A stretch of DNA of 64,000 nucleotides from Prochlorococcus marinus str. MIT 9313 (GCF_000011485.1 NC_005071.1:2111347-2175346), one strand, 5' to 3'; numbered from the stretch's first letter, positions 1-10,458 are shown. The notes: a model not told the origin generated them from the sequence alone. Numbers and translations are program-made.

Positions 1-249
1 TGGCTCCTGCTTCATCAAGCCAATCAACGCATCCTCGATGCAGTAGCAAATCGCTTCGCCATTCCGCAGGCCAAGGTGCTCAGCAACCTGGCTGAGTACG
101 GCAACACATCGGCAGCAACCATCCCACTCATGCTTGATGAAGCCGTACAAGACGGAAGAATTAAACCTGGTCAACTGATCGCAAGCAGCGGTTTTGGAGC
201 TGGTCTCAGTTGGGGTGCAGCATTAATCCGCTGGCATGGGCCCATCTAG
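1..249 (+). CDS. fabH: 3-oxoacyl-ACP synthase III (KAS III), C-terminal part
   Basis: The window opens inside this gene; only the last 82 codons are present, ending at TAG. KAS III condenses acetyl-CoA with malonyl-ACP to start type II fatty-acid synthesis in the cytoplasm. The visible part carries the family signatures: HQAN, which holds the catalytic histidine, and GNTSAA, which holds the catalytic asparagine, followed by the glycine-rich [10 protein letters not shown] tail. The catalytic cysteine lies outside the window. fabD follows 28 bp downstream on the same strand, the usual bacterial fab order. Identification is secure; only the 5' end is missing. Confidence 0.95.
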   Translation, partial: WLLLHQANQRILDAVANRFAIPQAKVLSNLAEYGNTSAATIPLMLDEAVQDGRIKPGQLIASSGFGAGLSWGAALIRWHGPI

Positions 250-277
250 GCTCGCGCTAAATCGCTAGACCATTCTG

Positions 278-1174
278 ATGTCGATCGCTTGGGTGTTCCC
301 TGGTCAGGGCTCACAAAAGCTGGGCATGGCTGACCCGATCATCAGCCTGCCCGATGCCGAAGAGCGCTTTGCCCTCGCCTCTCGACTACTGGGACGTGAT
401 CTCCTTGCGATTTGCCGTGGTAGCGACCAAACCAATCATGACCCGGCCGACCTTAATGACACCCGCAATACCCAACCCGCACTTTTTGTCGTTGAATCAT
501 TACTGGTGGATGAACTGCGCAGGCAGGGTCGTGAGGCATCGCTCATCGCAGGGCACAGCCTGGGTGAACTTGTAGCCCTCTATGCGGCTGAGGTTTTTGA
601 CGTAAACACCGCCCTGCTGCTTCTGCGACGCCGCTCAGAACTGATGGCCTCAGCCGGTGGTGGGGCCATGACAGCCATCTTGGGCTTTGACCGCACACAG
701 CTAAAAGCTCTGGTAGCAGACACAGAAGGAGTCGTGATCGCCAATGACAACAGTGCTGCCCAGGTGGTTTTATCCGGCACCCCAGAGGCTGTTAGCAAGG
801 TCAGCAGCCAGCTGACCTGCAAGCGAGCGATTCCGTTGCCAGTCTCGGGAGCCTTCCATTCGCCTTTCATGGCCACAGCGGCCACTGAATTTGCAGCTGA
901 ACTGGATCAAGTGACTTTCAAAGACGCCCGTGTCCCCGTTCTCTGCAATGCCGATCCAATCCCAACCTGCGATGCCAACTTGCTTAAGCAACGGCTAAAA
1001 GATCAAATGACAACAGGCGTCCGTTGGCGCGAAACGATGGATACCATGGCCAGCCAAGGCGTCAACACAGTGGTCGAAATCGGCCCTGGCAATGTGCTGA
1101 GTGGTCTGGTCAAGCGATCTCTTCCAGGAGTTGCGACCATCCAGCTGAGCTGTGCTGCAGACCTGGGGAATTGA
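278..1174 (+). CDS. fabD: Malonyl-CoA:ACP transacylase
   Basis: FabD loads malonyl groups from CoA onto acyl carrier protein, supplying extender units for fatty-acid synthesis. The 298-residue length is typical. The N-terminus carries the PGQGSQ motif, the nucleophilic serine is in GHSLGEL (about Ser94), and the catalytic histidine is probably in GAFHSPFM near residue 200. The ATG at 278 places the conserved WVFPGQGSQ at the expected distance from the start. It sits between fabH and plsC, with 3 bp to the next possible start, so the three are probably co-transcribed. Confidence 0.95.
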   Translation: MSIAWVFPGQGSQKLGMADPIISLPDAEERFALASRLLGRDLLAICRGSDQTNHDPADLNDTRNTQPALFVVESLLVDELRRQGREASLIAGHSLGELVALYAAEVFDVNTALLLLRRRSELMASAGGGAMTAILGFDRTQLKALVADTEGVVIANDNSAAQVVLSGTPEAVSKVSSQLTCKRAIPLPVSGAFHSPFMATAATEFAAELDQVTFKDARVPVLCNADPIPTCDANLLKQRLKDQMTTGVRWRETMDTMASQGVNTVVEIGPGNVLSGLVKRSLPGVATIQLSCAADLGN

Positions 1175-1177
1175 ACT

Positions 1178-1882
1178 TTGACCCAAACCAAACCCCGCCT
1201 GAGCTCAAGCATGCCGGTGCTAATGACACCGCAGCCAAGTCTCACCTATCGACTCGTGAGCTATCTACTGGTGTTTCCCATCTTCCGGGTTCTATTTAGG
1301 GGATGCACCTTTGGCAACGAAAATGTTCCGCGTCAAGGTGCTGTTGTGGTCGTCGCCAACCACGGCTCTCACCTTGACCCGCCCCTCCTTGGCCATGCTC
1401 TTGGGCGGCCTGTGGCCTTCATGGCCAAAGCAGAACTGTTCCGGATCCCCTTCTTAGGAGCAATCATCCGTGCCTGTGGTGCTTACCCGGTGAAACGCGG
1501 CGCCAGTGACAGGGAAGCCATTCGCATGGCCACTGCCCGCCTGAACGAAGGCTGGGCCATAGGGGTCTTCCTTGATGGCACTCGCCAAGCCAACGGCCGC
1601 GTCAATGCCCCCATGCCTGGGGCCGCACTGCTAGCGGCTCGCAGCGATGCGCCCCTACTTCCAGTAGCGATCATCAATAGCCACCGTGCCCTTGGTAAAC
1701 GTGGACAATTACCCCGACTCATACCAATACAACTTCGAATCGGCAAACCGATCCCCCCACCTTCCAGCCGTCGTAAACACGACTTGGAAGCCACCAGCGC
1801 AGAACTTCAAAAAAGAATCAATGCGCTGCTGGATCAAGGACTTTTGAGTTCGGCAGAAGAGCGTCTCCGCCGCCAGCGCTGA
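1178..1882 (+). CDS. plsC: 1-acyl-sn-glycerol-3-phosphate acyltransferase
   Basis: This membrane-associated PlsC-family acyltransferase converts lysophosphatidate to phosphatidate. The HX4D catalytic motif is seen as NHGSHLDPP, followed by the FLDGTRQ block that corresponds to the family's EGTR motif. The longest frame begins with TTG at 1178, 3 bp after fabD; ATG at 1211 is an alternative start and keeps every motif. The position after fabH-fabD links fatty-acid synthesis with lipid assembly. Its last 65 bp overlap the 3' end of a convergent minus-strand gene. Confidence 0.9.
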   Translation: MTQTKPRLSSSMPVLMTPQPSLTYRLVSYLLVFPIFRVLFRGCTFGNENVPRQGAVVVVANHGSHLDPPLLGHALGRPVAFMAKAELFRIPFLGAIIRACGAYPVKRGASDREAIRMATARLNEGWAIGVFLDGTRQANGRVNAPMPGAALLAARSDAPLLPVAIINSHRALGKRGQLPRLIPIQLRIGKPIPPPSSRRKHDLEATSAELQKRINALLDQGLLSSAEERLRRQR

Positions 1883-2459
1883 GTGCCTCTGGCCAGCGCC
1901 GCTGCGCCCACTCCTTAAGATCACTGCCTGTAGCCACCCAAGCCCAAGCCCTTAACCAATCGCTGATCCGCTTGCGCAACCCCTCCTCCCGACATTGATT
2001 AGCGCAAGAGACAGAAATGCCTGTCAGGCGGATCCCTCTGCTACCAGCCACAACATGACCGACGGCCATGGAACGGGGCAAATGATCCTCACTAGTCACC
2101 AATAAGACATGTTGGATGCCCTTTAACCGCAGTTCATCCACAAGAGACGTGAAGTTACCCAGGGTGTCCTTAGCGCGGTAGTCGAGCTGAACCTGACTCA
2201 GAGGAATCCCCACCTCACTAACCAACCACTGGGCATATTCCAGGTTGCTACCACCGCTAACCACCAGAGGCAAATTCAAATCCCTCGCTAATCGGATTCC
2301 AAGATGCTCACGGTCAACATCACCTCCTAGTACCAAGATCAACTGAGGAGGTTTCCCATTCGTCAGCGCTTGCCGATAAGGACGCAAAGGTCCGGCAGCA
2401 ATCAGCCAGAACAAGAGGCCTACAACAACAATCGGCCCAGGACGGCACCAACTCCTCAA
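1818..2459 (-). CDS. YdcF/SanA-like DUF218 protein
   Basis: This 213-residue protein has a single N-terminal hydrophobic segment (about residues 8-24) and then a DUF218 domain. The motifs LVLGGD, VVSGG and VTSEDHLPRSM match the family pattern of an acidic, glycine-rich core. Related proteins (SanA, ElyC, YdcF) affect the cell envelope, but the biochemical role is not established, so no function is assigned. Its ATG overlaps the tsaB stop by four bases (ATGA), which indicates translational coupling. The 3' end runs 65 bp into the end of plsC on the other strand. Confidence 0.8.
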   Translation of the reverse strand: MRSWCRPGPIVVVGLLFWLIAAGPLRPYRQALTNGKPPQLILVLGGDVDREHLGIRLARDLNLPLVVSGGSNLEYAQWLVSEVGIPLSQVQLDYRAKDTLGNFTSLVDELRLKGIQHVLLVTSEDHLPRSMAVGHVVAGSRGIRLTGISVSCANQCREEGLRKRISDWLRAWAWVATGSDLKEWAQRRWPEALSAGGGDALLPNSKVLDPAAH

Positions 2460-3133
2460 GACGAGACCACCACCGGAGATGTGGGATAAACAGGCAGCAC
2501 ATCAGTCCAGGCGACCTCCTGGCCCAAACTGTGCGCCACAGCGCACAGTTCAAGCAAATGCTCCACATCCTTAGCCACATCATCTTGGGCATCAAGGGCA
2601 GGGAAGGCCTTGAAATCCTCTGCTAACAAATGGGGCGATTCCAACTCCACAACAGCCTTTGCAGCGCCAACGTCTGCAGCCATTTGCAACTGATAACGAC
2701 CGGCCACAGTTCCTCGCCGCGGCAGGGATTTCACGATCCAAAATGGCTGCTCCATTTGCTCATGGCTTAACGCAACCGCCAAGCGAGGAGCCATCAAAGC
2801 AAAACTGCTTACCCCATCGAGGGAACAACCAAGCTGCTGGGCCAGAGTTCTTGCCATCACGACGGTTAAACGAGTCCCGGTAAATCCGCCAGGACCAATG
2901 GCCACGGCCAAGCGAGCCAACTGAGGCCAAGAGGCTGCTGGCAAAAGCTCCTCTACACAATTGAGCAAACTATTTGAGAGCCCGCGGCCCAGTGGGAAAG
3001 TTGCAGTTCGCCGACTGGTCTTGGGATCGCGGCAATCTTGAACAGCGACACCAAGCGTTTCTGAAGAACTGTGGAGTGCCAAAAGCAAAAAAGCCTTATC
3101 TTCTTCCAAGGATGAACCGGGCTGACAGCTCAT
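2456..3133 (-). CDS. tsaB: tRNA threonylcarbamoyladenosine biosynthesis protein TsaB
   Basis: TsaB partners TsaD in making the t6A modification at position 37 of ANN-decoding tRNAs. The N-terminus reads LLLALHSSSETLGVAV, matching the ASKHA-fold start of the family, and AVAIGPGGFTGTRL is the conserved GPGSFTGLR block. I chose the ATG at 3133 because it overlaps the ycf34 stop as ATGA; an earlier in-frame start at 3157 is less likely. The C-terminal half is poorly conserved, as is usual for TsaB. It is the middle gene of a ycf34-tsaB-ydcF operon. Confidence 0.88.
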   Translation of the reverse strand: MSCQPGSSLEEDKAFLLLALHSSSETLGVAVQDCRDPKTSRRTATFPLGRGLSNSLLNCVEELLPAASWPQLARLAVAIGPGGFTGTRLTVVMARTLAQQLGCSLDGVSSFALMAPRLAVALSHEQMEQPFWIVKSLPRRGTVAGRYQLQMAADVGAAKAVVELESPHLLAEDFKAFPALDAQDDVAKDVEHLLELCAVAHSLGQEVAWTDVLPVYPTSPVVVSS

Positions 3134-3381
3134 CGAGGCAGCTCCTGACCAGGGCACAATCGCTTCCAGCGCCCATGATCTAAAAGAAAACTACCGCAGT
3201 TCCGTACATCCCATTCCACCCCTGTCACTCCTTCAGGCAAATCAATCACACTGATATGGATGCGTGGGTTCTGAGGCTCCAGATCCGGTGCCGCATTGAG
3301 ATGGGCAACCCCGTGCTGCCGCTCCACCGCGTGATAGGCCTGGCAACGATCAACCCAGCGGCAGTCGACACAAATACACAT
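3130..3381 (-). CDS. ycf34: Ycf34 family protein
   Basis: This 83-residue protein belongs to the Ycf34 family of cyanobacteria and algal plastids. In Synechocystis, Ycf34 has been linked to an iron-sulfur cluster and to photosynthetic electron transport. The N-terminus MCICVDCRWVDRCQAYHAVE shows the conserved cysteines at residues 2, 4, 7 and 13. The family normally begins with MCIC, which fixes the start at 3381. That start codon shares two bases with the start codon of the divergent cca gene. The stop overlaps the tsaB start by four bases. Confidence 0.9.
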   Translation of the reverse strand: MCICVDCRWVDRCQAYHAVERQHGVAHLNAAPDLEPQNPRIHISVIDLPEGVTGVEWDVRNCGSFLLDHGRWKRLCPGQELPR

Positions 3382-4618
3382 GCCCTCCCTTCGCTCTGCT
3401 GCACCCATTCTGGAGGGTGATCCCACCATCCGGGTCCAGGCCCTTTGGGAACAATTACATCCTGATCACTGGCCACTATCGATTCAAGACCTTCCTGCTG
3501 GAACGGTCTTAGTAGGAGGTGCCGTTCGTGATGGCCTGCTTGGCCGACTTCAGCAGCAACCAGATCTCGACTTCATTGTGCCAAACAAGGCGCTAGAGAT
3601 CACCCGCAGCCTGGCCAAGACACTGGGAGGCACATGTGTGGTGCTGGACGCCGAAAGGGACATGGCGCGATTGGTCATCAAAGGCTGGACCATCGACATC
3701 GCCGCCCAAGAGGGATCCAACCTTGACGAGGACCTTTGGCGGCGGGACTTCCGTCTCAACGCCATTGCCCTCACCCTCGAGGCCACCCCTCAGCTCGTGG
3801 ACCCAACGGGAGGGCTAAGTGATCTGGAGCAAAAAAAACTTGTTGCGGTACGTGAGCAAAACCTGCTCGACGATCCCCTGAGGTTGCTGCGCGGTCTGCG
3901 ACTGATGGCCGAACTGCAGCTCAGCCTGGGAAAGCAAACCTTGGCATGGATCAATTGCCACCACAGACTTCTGCCCCAAGCAGCTCCTGAACGAATTCAG
4001 GCAGAACTACAACGGATCGTGGCTGCGCCTTGGGCCGATGACGTGCTGCCGCTGCTGCTGCGCACTGGCCTACTGGATTGTTGGCAAAACACCATTGAAA
4101 GAATCAGCCGACCAGCACCATGTTTAAAGGTTGCCAAATCCCTCAAACCTGAAGAGCAAGCCGTTGCCCTTCCCTTGGCTCGTCTCACTCATCTGCTCAG
4201 CAATGACGGGCTGAGCGCATTGCGCTTCAGCCGACGACAATGTCAACGATGCCAACTCCTTCGTCACTGGGAAGAACGCAACGACGGTATGGCGTTTGCA
4301 AGCCTCAGCGAATTGGATCGGCTGCAATTGCACCTCGATCTAGAAACAGACCTTCCAGCCCTCATCCTGCAGCTCCCGCACATCAGCCAGGTGCAGTGGC
4401 TAGAGCGTTGGCGGAACGCGGATGATCCTCTGTTCCACCCGTCACCACCTGTGGACGGCTATGCACTGCAAAAGACCCTCAAACTCCCCAAAGGACAAGC
4501 TCTAGGTGAGCTGCTTCGCCATCTCTGCCAAGAAAAAGCCTTTGGTCGGGTACAGAATCGAAAGCAAGCTTTTAAGGCGGCAACTTACTGGTGGGAACAA
4601 AAACAAACCTTGCTGTGA
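3380..4618 (+). CDS. cca: CCA tRNA nucleotidyltransferase / poly(A) polymerase family
   Basis: This class II nucleotidyltransferase of 412 residues would add or repair the 3'-CCA of tRNAs. The head domain shows VGGAVRDGLLGR with the downstream DLDF metal-binding aspartates, then RRDFRLNAIAL and DDPLRLLRGLR, all family landmarks. No other ATG, GTG or TTG occurs in frame before GGAVRD, so the ATG at 3380 is the only standard start. It overlaps the divergent ycf34 start codon on the opposite strand. Whether it acts as a full CCA-adding enzyme or adds only part of the triplet cannot be told by eye. Confidence 0.9.
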   Translation: MPSLRSAAPILEGDPTIRVQALWEQLHPDHWPLSIQDLPAGTVLVGGAVRDGLLGRLQQQPDLDFIVPNKALEITRSLAKTLGGTCVVLDAERDMARLVIKGWTIDIAAQEGSNLDEDLWRRDFRLNAIALTLEATPQLVDPTGGLSDLEQKKLVAVREQNLLDDPLRLLRGLRLMAELQLSLGKQTLAWINCHHRLLPQAAPERIQAELQRIVAAPWADDVLPLLLRTGLLDCWQNTIERISRPAPCLKVAKSLKPEEQAVALPLARLTHLLSNDGLSALRFSRRQCQRCQLLRHWEERNDGMAFASLSELDRLQLHLDLETDLPALILQLPHISQVQWLERWRNADDPLFHPSPPVDGYALQKTLKLPKGQALGELLRHLCQEKAFGRVQNRKQAFKAATYWWEQKQTLL

Positions 4619-4688
4619 TTAACTGCACTGGCAATAAGGACATCGATCGGCCTGATCCACATCCTTTTCTCATTCCCCTCTCTTTTTC

Positions 4689-5132
4689 ATGAGCGTTCGC
4701 CTTTACATCGGCAACCTGCCGCAAACTTTTGAAAGCAAAGAGCTGGAAACGCAGCTGGCCAGCGTTGGAGATGGGATTCGCTTCAAGGCAGTTCTCGACC
4801 GAGAAACTGGAGGTTGTCGTGGATTCGGCTTCGCCAATGTCAATGATGAGAAAATTGCCAATGCGGTAATTGAACAGTTCAATGGCCGAGAATTCAACGG
4901 AAACAACTTGCGGGTTGAGCGTTCTGAACGCCGCAATACAAACGAAGGATCCGGTGGTGGTTCACGCCGCAACGGTACAAATTCAAGCGGCAATGCCCCA
5001 GGATCAGCCAGAAAATCGGCCAACAAAGTTGTACACAGTGATGCGCCTGCTGAAGAAGCACCCGACCCACGCTGGGCTGGAGAACTTTCAAAACTGAAGG
5101 ATCTCCTCGCCAATCAAAAGACAACTGTTTGA
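4689..5132 (+). CDS. rbp: RRM-type RNA-binding protein
   Basis: A single RNA-recognition motif spans about residues 1-82, with RNP2 as LYIGNL and RNP1 as RGFGFANV. A flexible tail rich in Gly, Ser and Asn follows (about 83-125). This is the architecture of cyanobacterial Rbp proteins, some of which are cold-induced and take part in mRNA localisation or stability. The 147-residue length is slightly long because of a charged C-terminal extension ending in LSKLKDLLANQK. The gene stands alone and is followed by a hairpin that probably terminates transcription from both sides. Confidence 0.88.
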   Translation: MSVRLYIGNLPQTFESKELETQLASVGDGIRFKAVLDRETGGCRGFGFANVNDEKIANAVIEQFNGREFNGNNLRVERSERRNTNEGSGGGSRRNGTNSSGNAPGSARKSANKVVHSDAPAEEAPDPRWAGELSKLKDLLANQKTTV

Positions 5133-5146
5133 ACTGAACCGTTACT

Positions 5147-5167
5147 CCTCTTTCAAAAGAGGTTTGT
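5147..5167. terminator. Probable bidirectional terminator between rbp and crtB
   Basis: CCTCTT at 5147-5152 pairs with AAGAGG at 5157-5162 around a TCAA loop. T-rich sequence follows on the plus strand and an A-rich side faces crtB. It lies between two convergent genes, in the right place for a shared terminator. The stem is short, so its strength is uncertain. Confidence 0.6.
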
Positions 5168-5173
5168 CTAGCC

Positions 5174-6115
5174 TCAGCGTGCTTGGGCCATCAGATATGA
5201 CAGAGGAAGATCAACCAACTTCATCCAGCGACTCACATAAGCCCGATTATTAAAAACATCATAGTCCAAGCGTTCGATGGAATCGAGGATCCCTCTATAA
5301 AGCCGCAATGAAGCCCATACTGGCCAACGGGCATCTTGAGATAGCCAGCGCACTCCAGCTTCCGACCGGGCAAACCACTCGCGAGCACGCTCCAATTGGA
5401 AAGCCATCAAATCCTTCCAAGCACTATTCAAACGTCCAGCCATCAAATCAGCTTCTGAATAACCAAATCGGTCGAGATCTTCCTGGGGAATGTAAATACG
5501 GCCACGACCACGGTCCTCTCCGACATCACGAAGAATGTTGGTCAGTTGATTGGCAATTCCCAGAGCGATAGCAGCATCTGATGTCTCTGGAGAAGAACTC
5601 CAAGGGGCTGTTGTGTATGCAGGGTCAAGACCCATGACGTGCTGGGTCATCAAACCCACAGTGCCTGCCACTCGATAGCAATAGAGCTCTAGCTGCTGAA
5701 AGGTGGCGTATCGATGCTGATTCAGATCCATGCGCTGCCCCTCAATCATGTCCAGATAAGGCTGTATGGACTGAGGGAAACGTTCAAGAGTGTCTGCCAT
5801 GACCGCATCGAGGCCATCCAGCACCTGGCCAGCGAACATGGCTCGAGTGCGTTCTTCCCATTGATCAAGCCGATTCGCTAATTCTGAAACAGGACGCGTC
5901 TGAGCCTCTGCGCTATCCATCAGCTCATCAGTTCGCCGACACCACACATAGATGGCCCAAATCGCTCTGCGTTTGATCGAAGGAAGCAACATGGTGCCGA
6001 GATAGAAGGTTTTCGCCCACTGAGCTGTTTCCTTCCGACAAGCCTCATAAGCCTCATCAAGACTCAAGCAAGCCTGAGCATTGATAATCGACGAATCCGG
6101 CGCTAGCTGAGTCAT
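5174..6115 (-). CDS. crtB: Phytoene synthase
   Basis: Phytoene synthase condenses two geranylgeranyl diphosphates to 15-cis-phytoene, the first committed carotenoid step. Conserved blocks are visible: YLGTMLLPSIKRRAIWAIY, RRTDELMD (first Asp-rich region, about residue 62) and NILRDVGEDRGRGRIYIP (second Asp-rich region, about residue 195). The 313-residue length is standard. The start lies 3 bp after the stop of crtP, so the two form an operon transcribed leftwards, with desaturase first and synthase second, as in many cyanobacteria. Confidence 0.95.
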   Translation of the reverse strand: MTQLAPDSSIINAQACLSLDEAYEACRKETAQWAKTFYLGTMLLPSIKRRAIWAIYVWCRRTDELMDSAEAQTRPVSELANRLDQWEERTRAMFAGQVLDGLDAVMADTLERFPQSIQPYLDMIEGQRMDLNQHRYATFQQLELYCYRVAGTVGLMTQHVMGLDPAYTTAPWSSSPETSDAAIALGIANQLTNILRDVGEDRGRGRIYIPQEDLDRFGYSEADLMAGRLNSAWKDLMAFQLERAREWFARSEAGVRWLSQDARWPVWASLRLYRGILDSIERLDYDVFNNRAYVSRWMKLVDLPLSYLMAQAR

Positions 6116-6118
6116 TCT

Positions 6119-7558
<1,440 letters not shown>

Positions 7559-7645
7559 TCAACCCTAAAAGGAGCCCTCCCCCATTCTCTTCCTAGAGTC
7601 CCTTCACTTGCTCTAGCGGGCCCCATTGCGGGACCGGTCCATGCC

Positions 7646-7993
7646 ATGAACGAGACCCTATTGAAGTGCACGACCCGTCACGTCAGGATCTTCACGGCCA
7701 GGGTTGAAAACAATGATCTCGTTCCAGACCCCAACCAGCTCACGCTTGATCTCGATCCTGACAACGAGTTTCTTTGGACAGAATCCGTCACAAAAGAGAT
7801 CCAGCAACGCTTCGCAGAGTTGGTGGCCTCGCATGCCGGAGGCGAACTTAGCGACTACAACCTGCGCAGAATTGGCTCAGAACTCGAAGGAACAATCCGA
7901 AAGCTGCTTCAGGCTGGAAAATTAAGCTACAACCCAGAGTGCCGCGTGCTGAATTACTCCATGGGGCTCCCGCGTACCCCTGAGCTGTTGTGA
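7646..7993 (+). CDS. ndhM: NAD(P)H-quinone oxidoreductase subunit M
   Basis: NdhM is a small peripheral subunit of the thylakoid NDH-1 complex, specific to oxygenic phototrophs. The 115-residue protein begins [20 protein letters not shown] and ends with the conserved [14 protein letters not shown]. No membrane segment is visible, in agreement with a stromal-arm location. The stop overlaps the GTG start of the next gene, so the two are coupled. Other NDH-1 genes in this window are ndhF, ndhD, ndhA-I-G-E and ndhH. Confidence 0.93.
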   Translation: MNETLLKCTTRHVRIFTARVENNDLVPDPNQLTLDLDPDNEFLWTESVTKEIQQRFAELVASHAGGELSDYNLRRIGSELEGTIRKLLQAGKLSYNPECRVLNYSMGLPRTPELL

Positions 7994-8643
7994 ATCGCTC
8001 CCGTTACAACCGCCAATCACCTCCTGAGAGCTATGGCCAAGAGGGAGGCCGCGGGGACCGCTACTCGCGCCGCAACCGCTATGAAAGCGATGACTCCAGC
8101 TATGACCGTTCCCCTTCAAGTCGTTCTGGCCCTCCCACCCCACCAGGAGGCAATGGCATCCGCTTAAATACAGCCAGCCTGGCTGTACTCGCAGGGGTTC
8201 TGATCGTTGGGATCGGGATCGGCAGTGCTGTCACTAGCACCACCCAAGGCGACCAAGGCAACATTGCCAGCAGTCAGCAGCTGGACATGGCTGTGCCTGA
8301 CCCTGAATTCTGTCGACAGTGGGGGGCCAGCGCCTTCGTCATCGACGTTGAGATGTACACCACGCTTAATCCTTCCAGCAGTTTTGTCACACAGCCCAGC
8401 CTGCAGCCTGGCTGTGTCATTCGTCGGGAAAACTGGACGGTGCTGGAAAAACAAGGTGCAGTCACCAATAGCCAGGTTAGAGAGTGCAAGCAACGCATGA
8501 ACACCTTCGCTTATATCGGTTCAATCCGCGATAAACCCATCGTCCGCTGCGTCTACCAGACAGATATCAGAGAGAATAAATTTATTACTAAAGGAGTTGC
8601 TGACGATTCCGTGGGCGTAACACCGGAAGCAGATCAATTCTGA
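7990..8643 (+). CDS. DUF3172 membrane-anchored protein
   Basis: This 217-residue protein of unknown function has an N-terminal region rich in Arg, Ser, Tyr and Gly (about 1-55). One transmembrane segment follows (about 60-80, [20 protein letters not shown]), then a globular domain with conserved cysteines at [22 protein letters not shown] and VRCVYQTD. This matches the cyanobacterial DUF3172 family. It starts at GTG overlapping the ndhM stop, a coupling that suggests co-expression with NDH-1 but does not prove a role in it. Confidence 0.82.
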   Translation: MNRSRYNRQSPPESYGQEGGRGDRYSRRNRYESDDSSYDRSPSSRSGPPTPPGGNGIRLNTASLAVLAGVLIVGIGIGSAVTSTTQGDQGNIASSQQLDMAVPDPEFCRQWGASAFVIDVEMYTTLNPSSSFVTQPSLQPGCVIRRENWTVLEKQGAVTNSQVRECKQRMNTFAYIGSIRDKPIVRCVYQTDIRENKFITKGVADDSVGVTPEADQF

Positions 8644-8651
8644 GTCGACTC

Positions 8652-9623
8652 TTAACCATTGACATCTGCAAGAACGGCCCTGTTCTGACGAATGGGGCTG
8701 TCGGCACTAGCAAACACTGGCAGCACATCACGCCTAAAGGCTTCTGCTGCGCGGGAACAGTAACGCGCAGGATGGCTGATCAACTTCAGCTGACGACGCA
8801 CCTGCAGATCAACCACCAACGGTTTGTGCACTGTGCCGGCGGTGAGTTCACGTTCAATCGATACCACAGGCAAAAAGGCTGCCCCAAGACCAGATTGAAC
8901 TGCATTCTTGATCGCCTCAAGAGAATTGAGCTCCATCTCTATCCGCAAGCGCTGCACATCCAAGCCAGATCGAGCTAGAAGCTGGTCCAGCATCTTGCGA
9001 GTGGTGGACTGGGAATCAAGACTGATAAAACCCAAGCGATAGAGGTCTTCCTTGGTGAGTTCAACAAGCCTCGACAAAGGATGTTTCACCGGAAGAACCA
9101 GGGCCAGTTCATCGCTGGCGTATGGCACAACCTGAAGAAGATCGTTGAGCTCCGATGGCAGCTCGCCTCCAATGATCGCTAGATCAATTTGACCATTGGC
9201 AATGCTCCAGCCGGTGCGTCGAGTGCTGTGCACTTGCAATTGCACAGCCACGTCCGGGTACTTTTGGCGAAATAAGCCAATCATGCGCGGCATCAAATAG
9301 GTGCCAGTCGTCTGGCTAGCCCCAATCACTAATGATCCACCTTTGAGGTCATGAAGATCATCAAGAGCTCGGCAGGCTTCCTGACACTGACTAAGAATCC
9401 GCTCGCAGTAGCTCAACAGAAGTCGGCCCGCTTCGGTTAGCTGAGCCTTGCGGCCCCCACGATCAAACAAGGAGACCTCTAACTGCTTCTCCAGGTTCTG
9501 AATCTGCAGGCTCACCGCCGGCTGAGTGACATAAAGGCTATCGGCTGCTTTCTTAAAGCTGCCCTCACTCACGATGGCGTGGAGGATGCGCAACTGATCG
9601 AGTGTGAACGGCAGATCGGCCAT
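8652..9623 (-). CDS. rbcR: LysR-type transcriptional regulator, RbcR-like
   Basis: This 323-residue LysR regulator has an N-terminal helix-turn-helix (about residues 8-66; [38 protein letters not shown]) and a periplasmic-binding-fold effector domain. The sequence closely resembles cyanobacterial and red-algal plastid RbcR/Ycf30, which regulates carbon-fixation genes. It is transcribed away from a NnrU-family gene, with 88 bp between the two starts; LysR regulators often control such divergent neighbours, but no operator was identified here. Other LysR paralogues (NdhR/CmpR) are an alternative, though the context near NDH genes does not distinguish them. Confidence 0.85.
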   Translation of the reverse strand: MADLPFTLDQLRILHAIVSEGSFKKAADSLYVTQPAVSLQIQNLEKQLEVSLFDRGGRKAQLTEAGRLLLSYCERILSQCQEACRALDDLHDLKGGSLVIGASQTTGTYLMPRMIGLFRQKYPDVAVQLQVHSTRRTGWSIANGQIDLAIIGGELPSELNDLLQVVPYASDELALVLPVKHPLSRLVELTKEDLYRLGFISLDSQSTTRKMLDQLLARSGLDVQRLRIEMELNSLEAIKNAVQSGLGAAFLPVVSIERELTAGTVHKPLVVDLQVRRQLKLISHPARYCSRAAEAFRRDVLPVFASADSPIRQNRAVLADVNG

Positions 9624-9711
9624 GGAGGACCTGCCAACCCGGCAGTAACAACAGAAAAACTGTAAGCGGAAAAGCCTGGACGCCAGAATCGATAATCATT
9701 GCCACTGCCAC

Positions 9712-10458
9712 TTGGCACAATTGTCATCCACTGGGCTCCATCACAGCACCCTTGTGATGCTTGTTCTGTTGTTTCTCTTCGCTGTGATCCACAGCGGCGG
9801 AGCAGCCCTACGTAGCCATGCCGAAACCAGGATCGGGGCTAGGGCATGGCGATTGATTTTTGCCGCAACAAGCATTCCCTCCGCTGTGGTGGTGATCGGT
9901 TACTTCCTCTCACATCGCTATGACGGGGTGCGGCTCTGGAATCTGCAAGGAGTGCCAGGCATGGTGCCAATGATCTGGGCCCTCACGGCCATCAGTTTCC
10001 TCTTCCTCTATCCCGCCACCTACAACCTGCTGGAAATCCCAGCCTTGCTCAAGCCGAAAGTACGGCTTTATGCCACGGGGATCATCCGCATCAGTAGACA
10101 TCCCCAAGCCATTGGCCAAATCCTCTGGTGTTTCTCCCATGCGCTCTGGATTGGCAGCAGCTTCATGCTGGTGACTTGTTTAGGCCTGATCGGCCATCAC
10201 TTATTTGCTGTTTGGCATGGGGACCGCAGATTGCGAGCCCGCTTCGGCGATGCTTTTGAAGAACTGCGTCAAAACACCTCCGTAATCCCCTTCAGGGCGG
10301 TGATCGATGGACGACAACAATTGCTATGGCAAGAAGCTTTGAGACCTTCCCAGCTCGGCATCGCTATCGCTGTGGGAGTGTTCTGGTATGCCCATCGCTT
10401 CATCCCCATCGGCAGCGCGGCCTTCCTCTCCTCCAAGCTGGAAGGCCTGCTGAGCTGA
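9712..10458 (+). CDS. NnrU family membrane protein, possible 15-cis-zeta-carotene isomerase homologue
   Basis: This 248-residue integral membrane protein has about six hydrophobic segments and the NnrU family blocks FAVIHSGGAALRS, GIIRISRHPQAIGQILWCFSHALWIG and GHHLFAVWHGDRRL. The histidines in these blocks fit the haem-ligand region proposed for plant Z-ISO, which belongs to this family and isomerises the 15-cis bond of zeta-carotene. crtP and crtB lie 2-4 kb away. The carotenoid role is inference from family and position. The frame begins with TTG at 9712; the first ATG (9757) would remove part of the first membrane segment. Confidence 0.75.
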   Translation: MAQLSSTGLHHSTLVMLVLLFLFAVIHSGGAALRSHAETRIGARAWRLIFAATSIPSAVVVIGYFLSHRYDGVRLWNLQGVPGMVPMIWALTAISFLFLYPATYNLLEIPALLKPKVRLYATGIIRISRHPQAIGQILWCFSHALWIGSSFMLVTCLGLIGHHLFAVWHGDRRLRARFGDAFEELRQNTSVIPFRAVIDGRQQLLWQEALRPSQLGIAIAVGVFWYAHRFIPIGSAAFLSSKLEGLLS

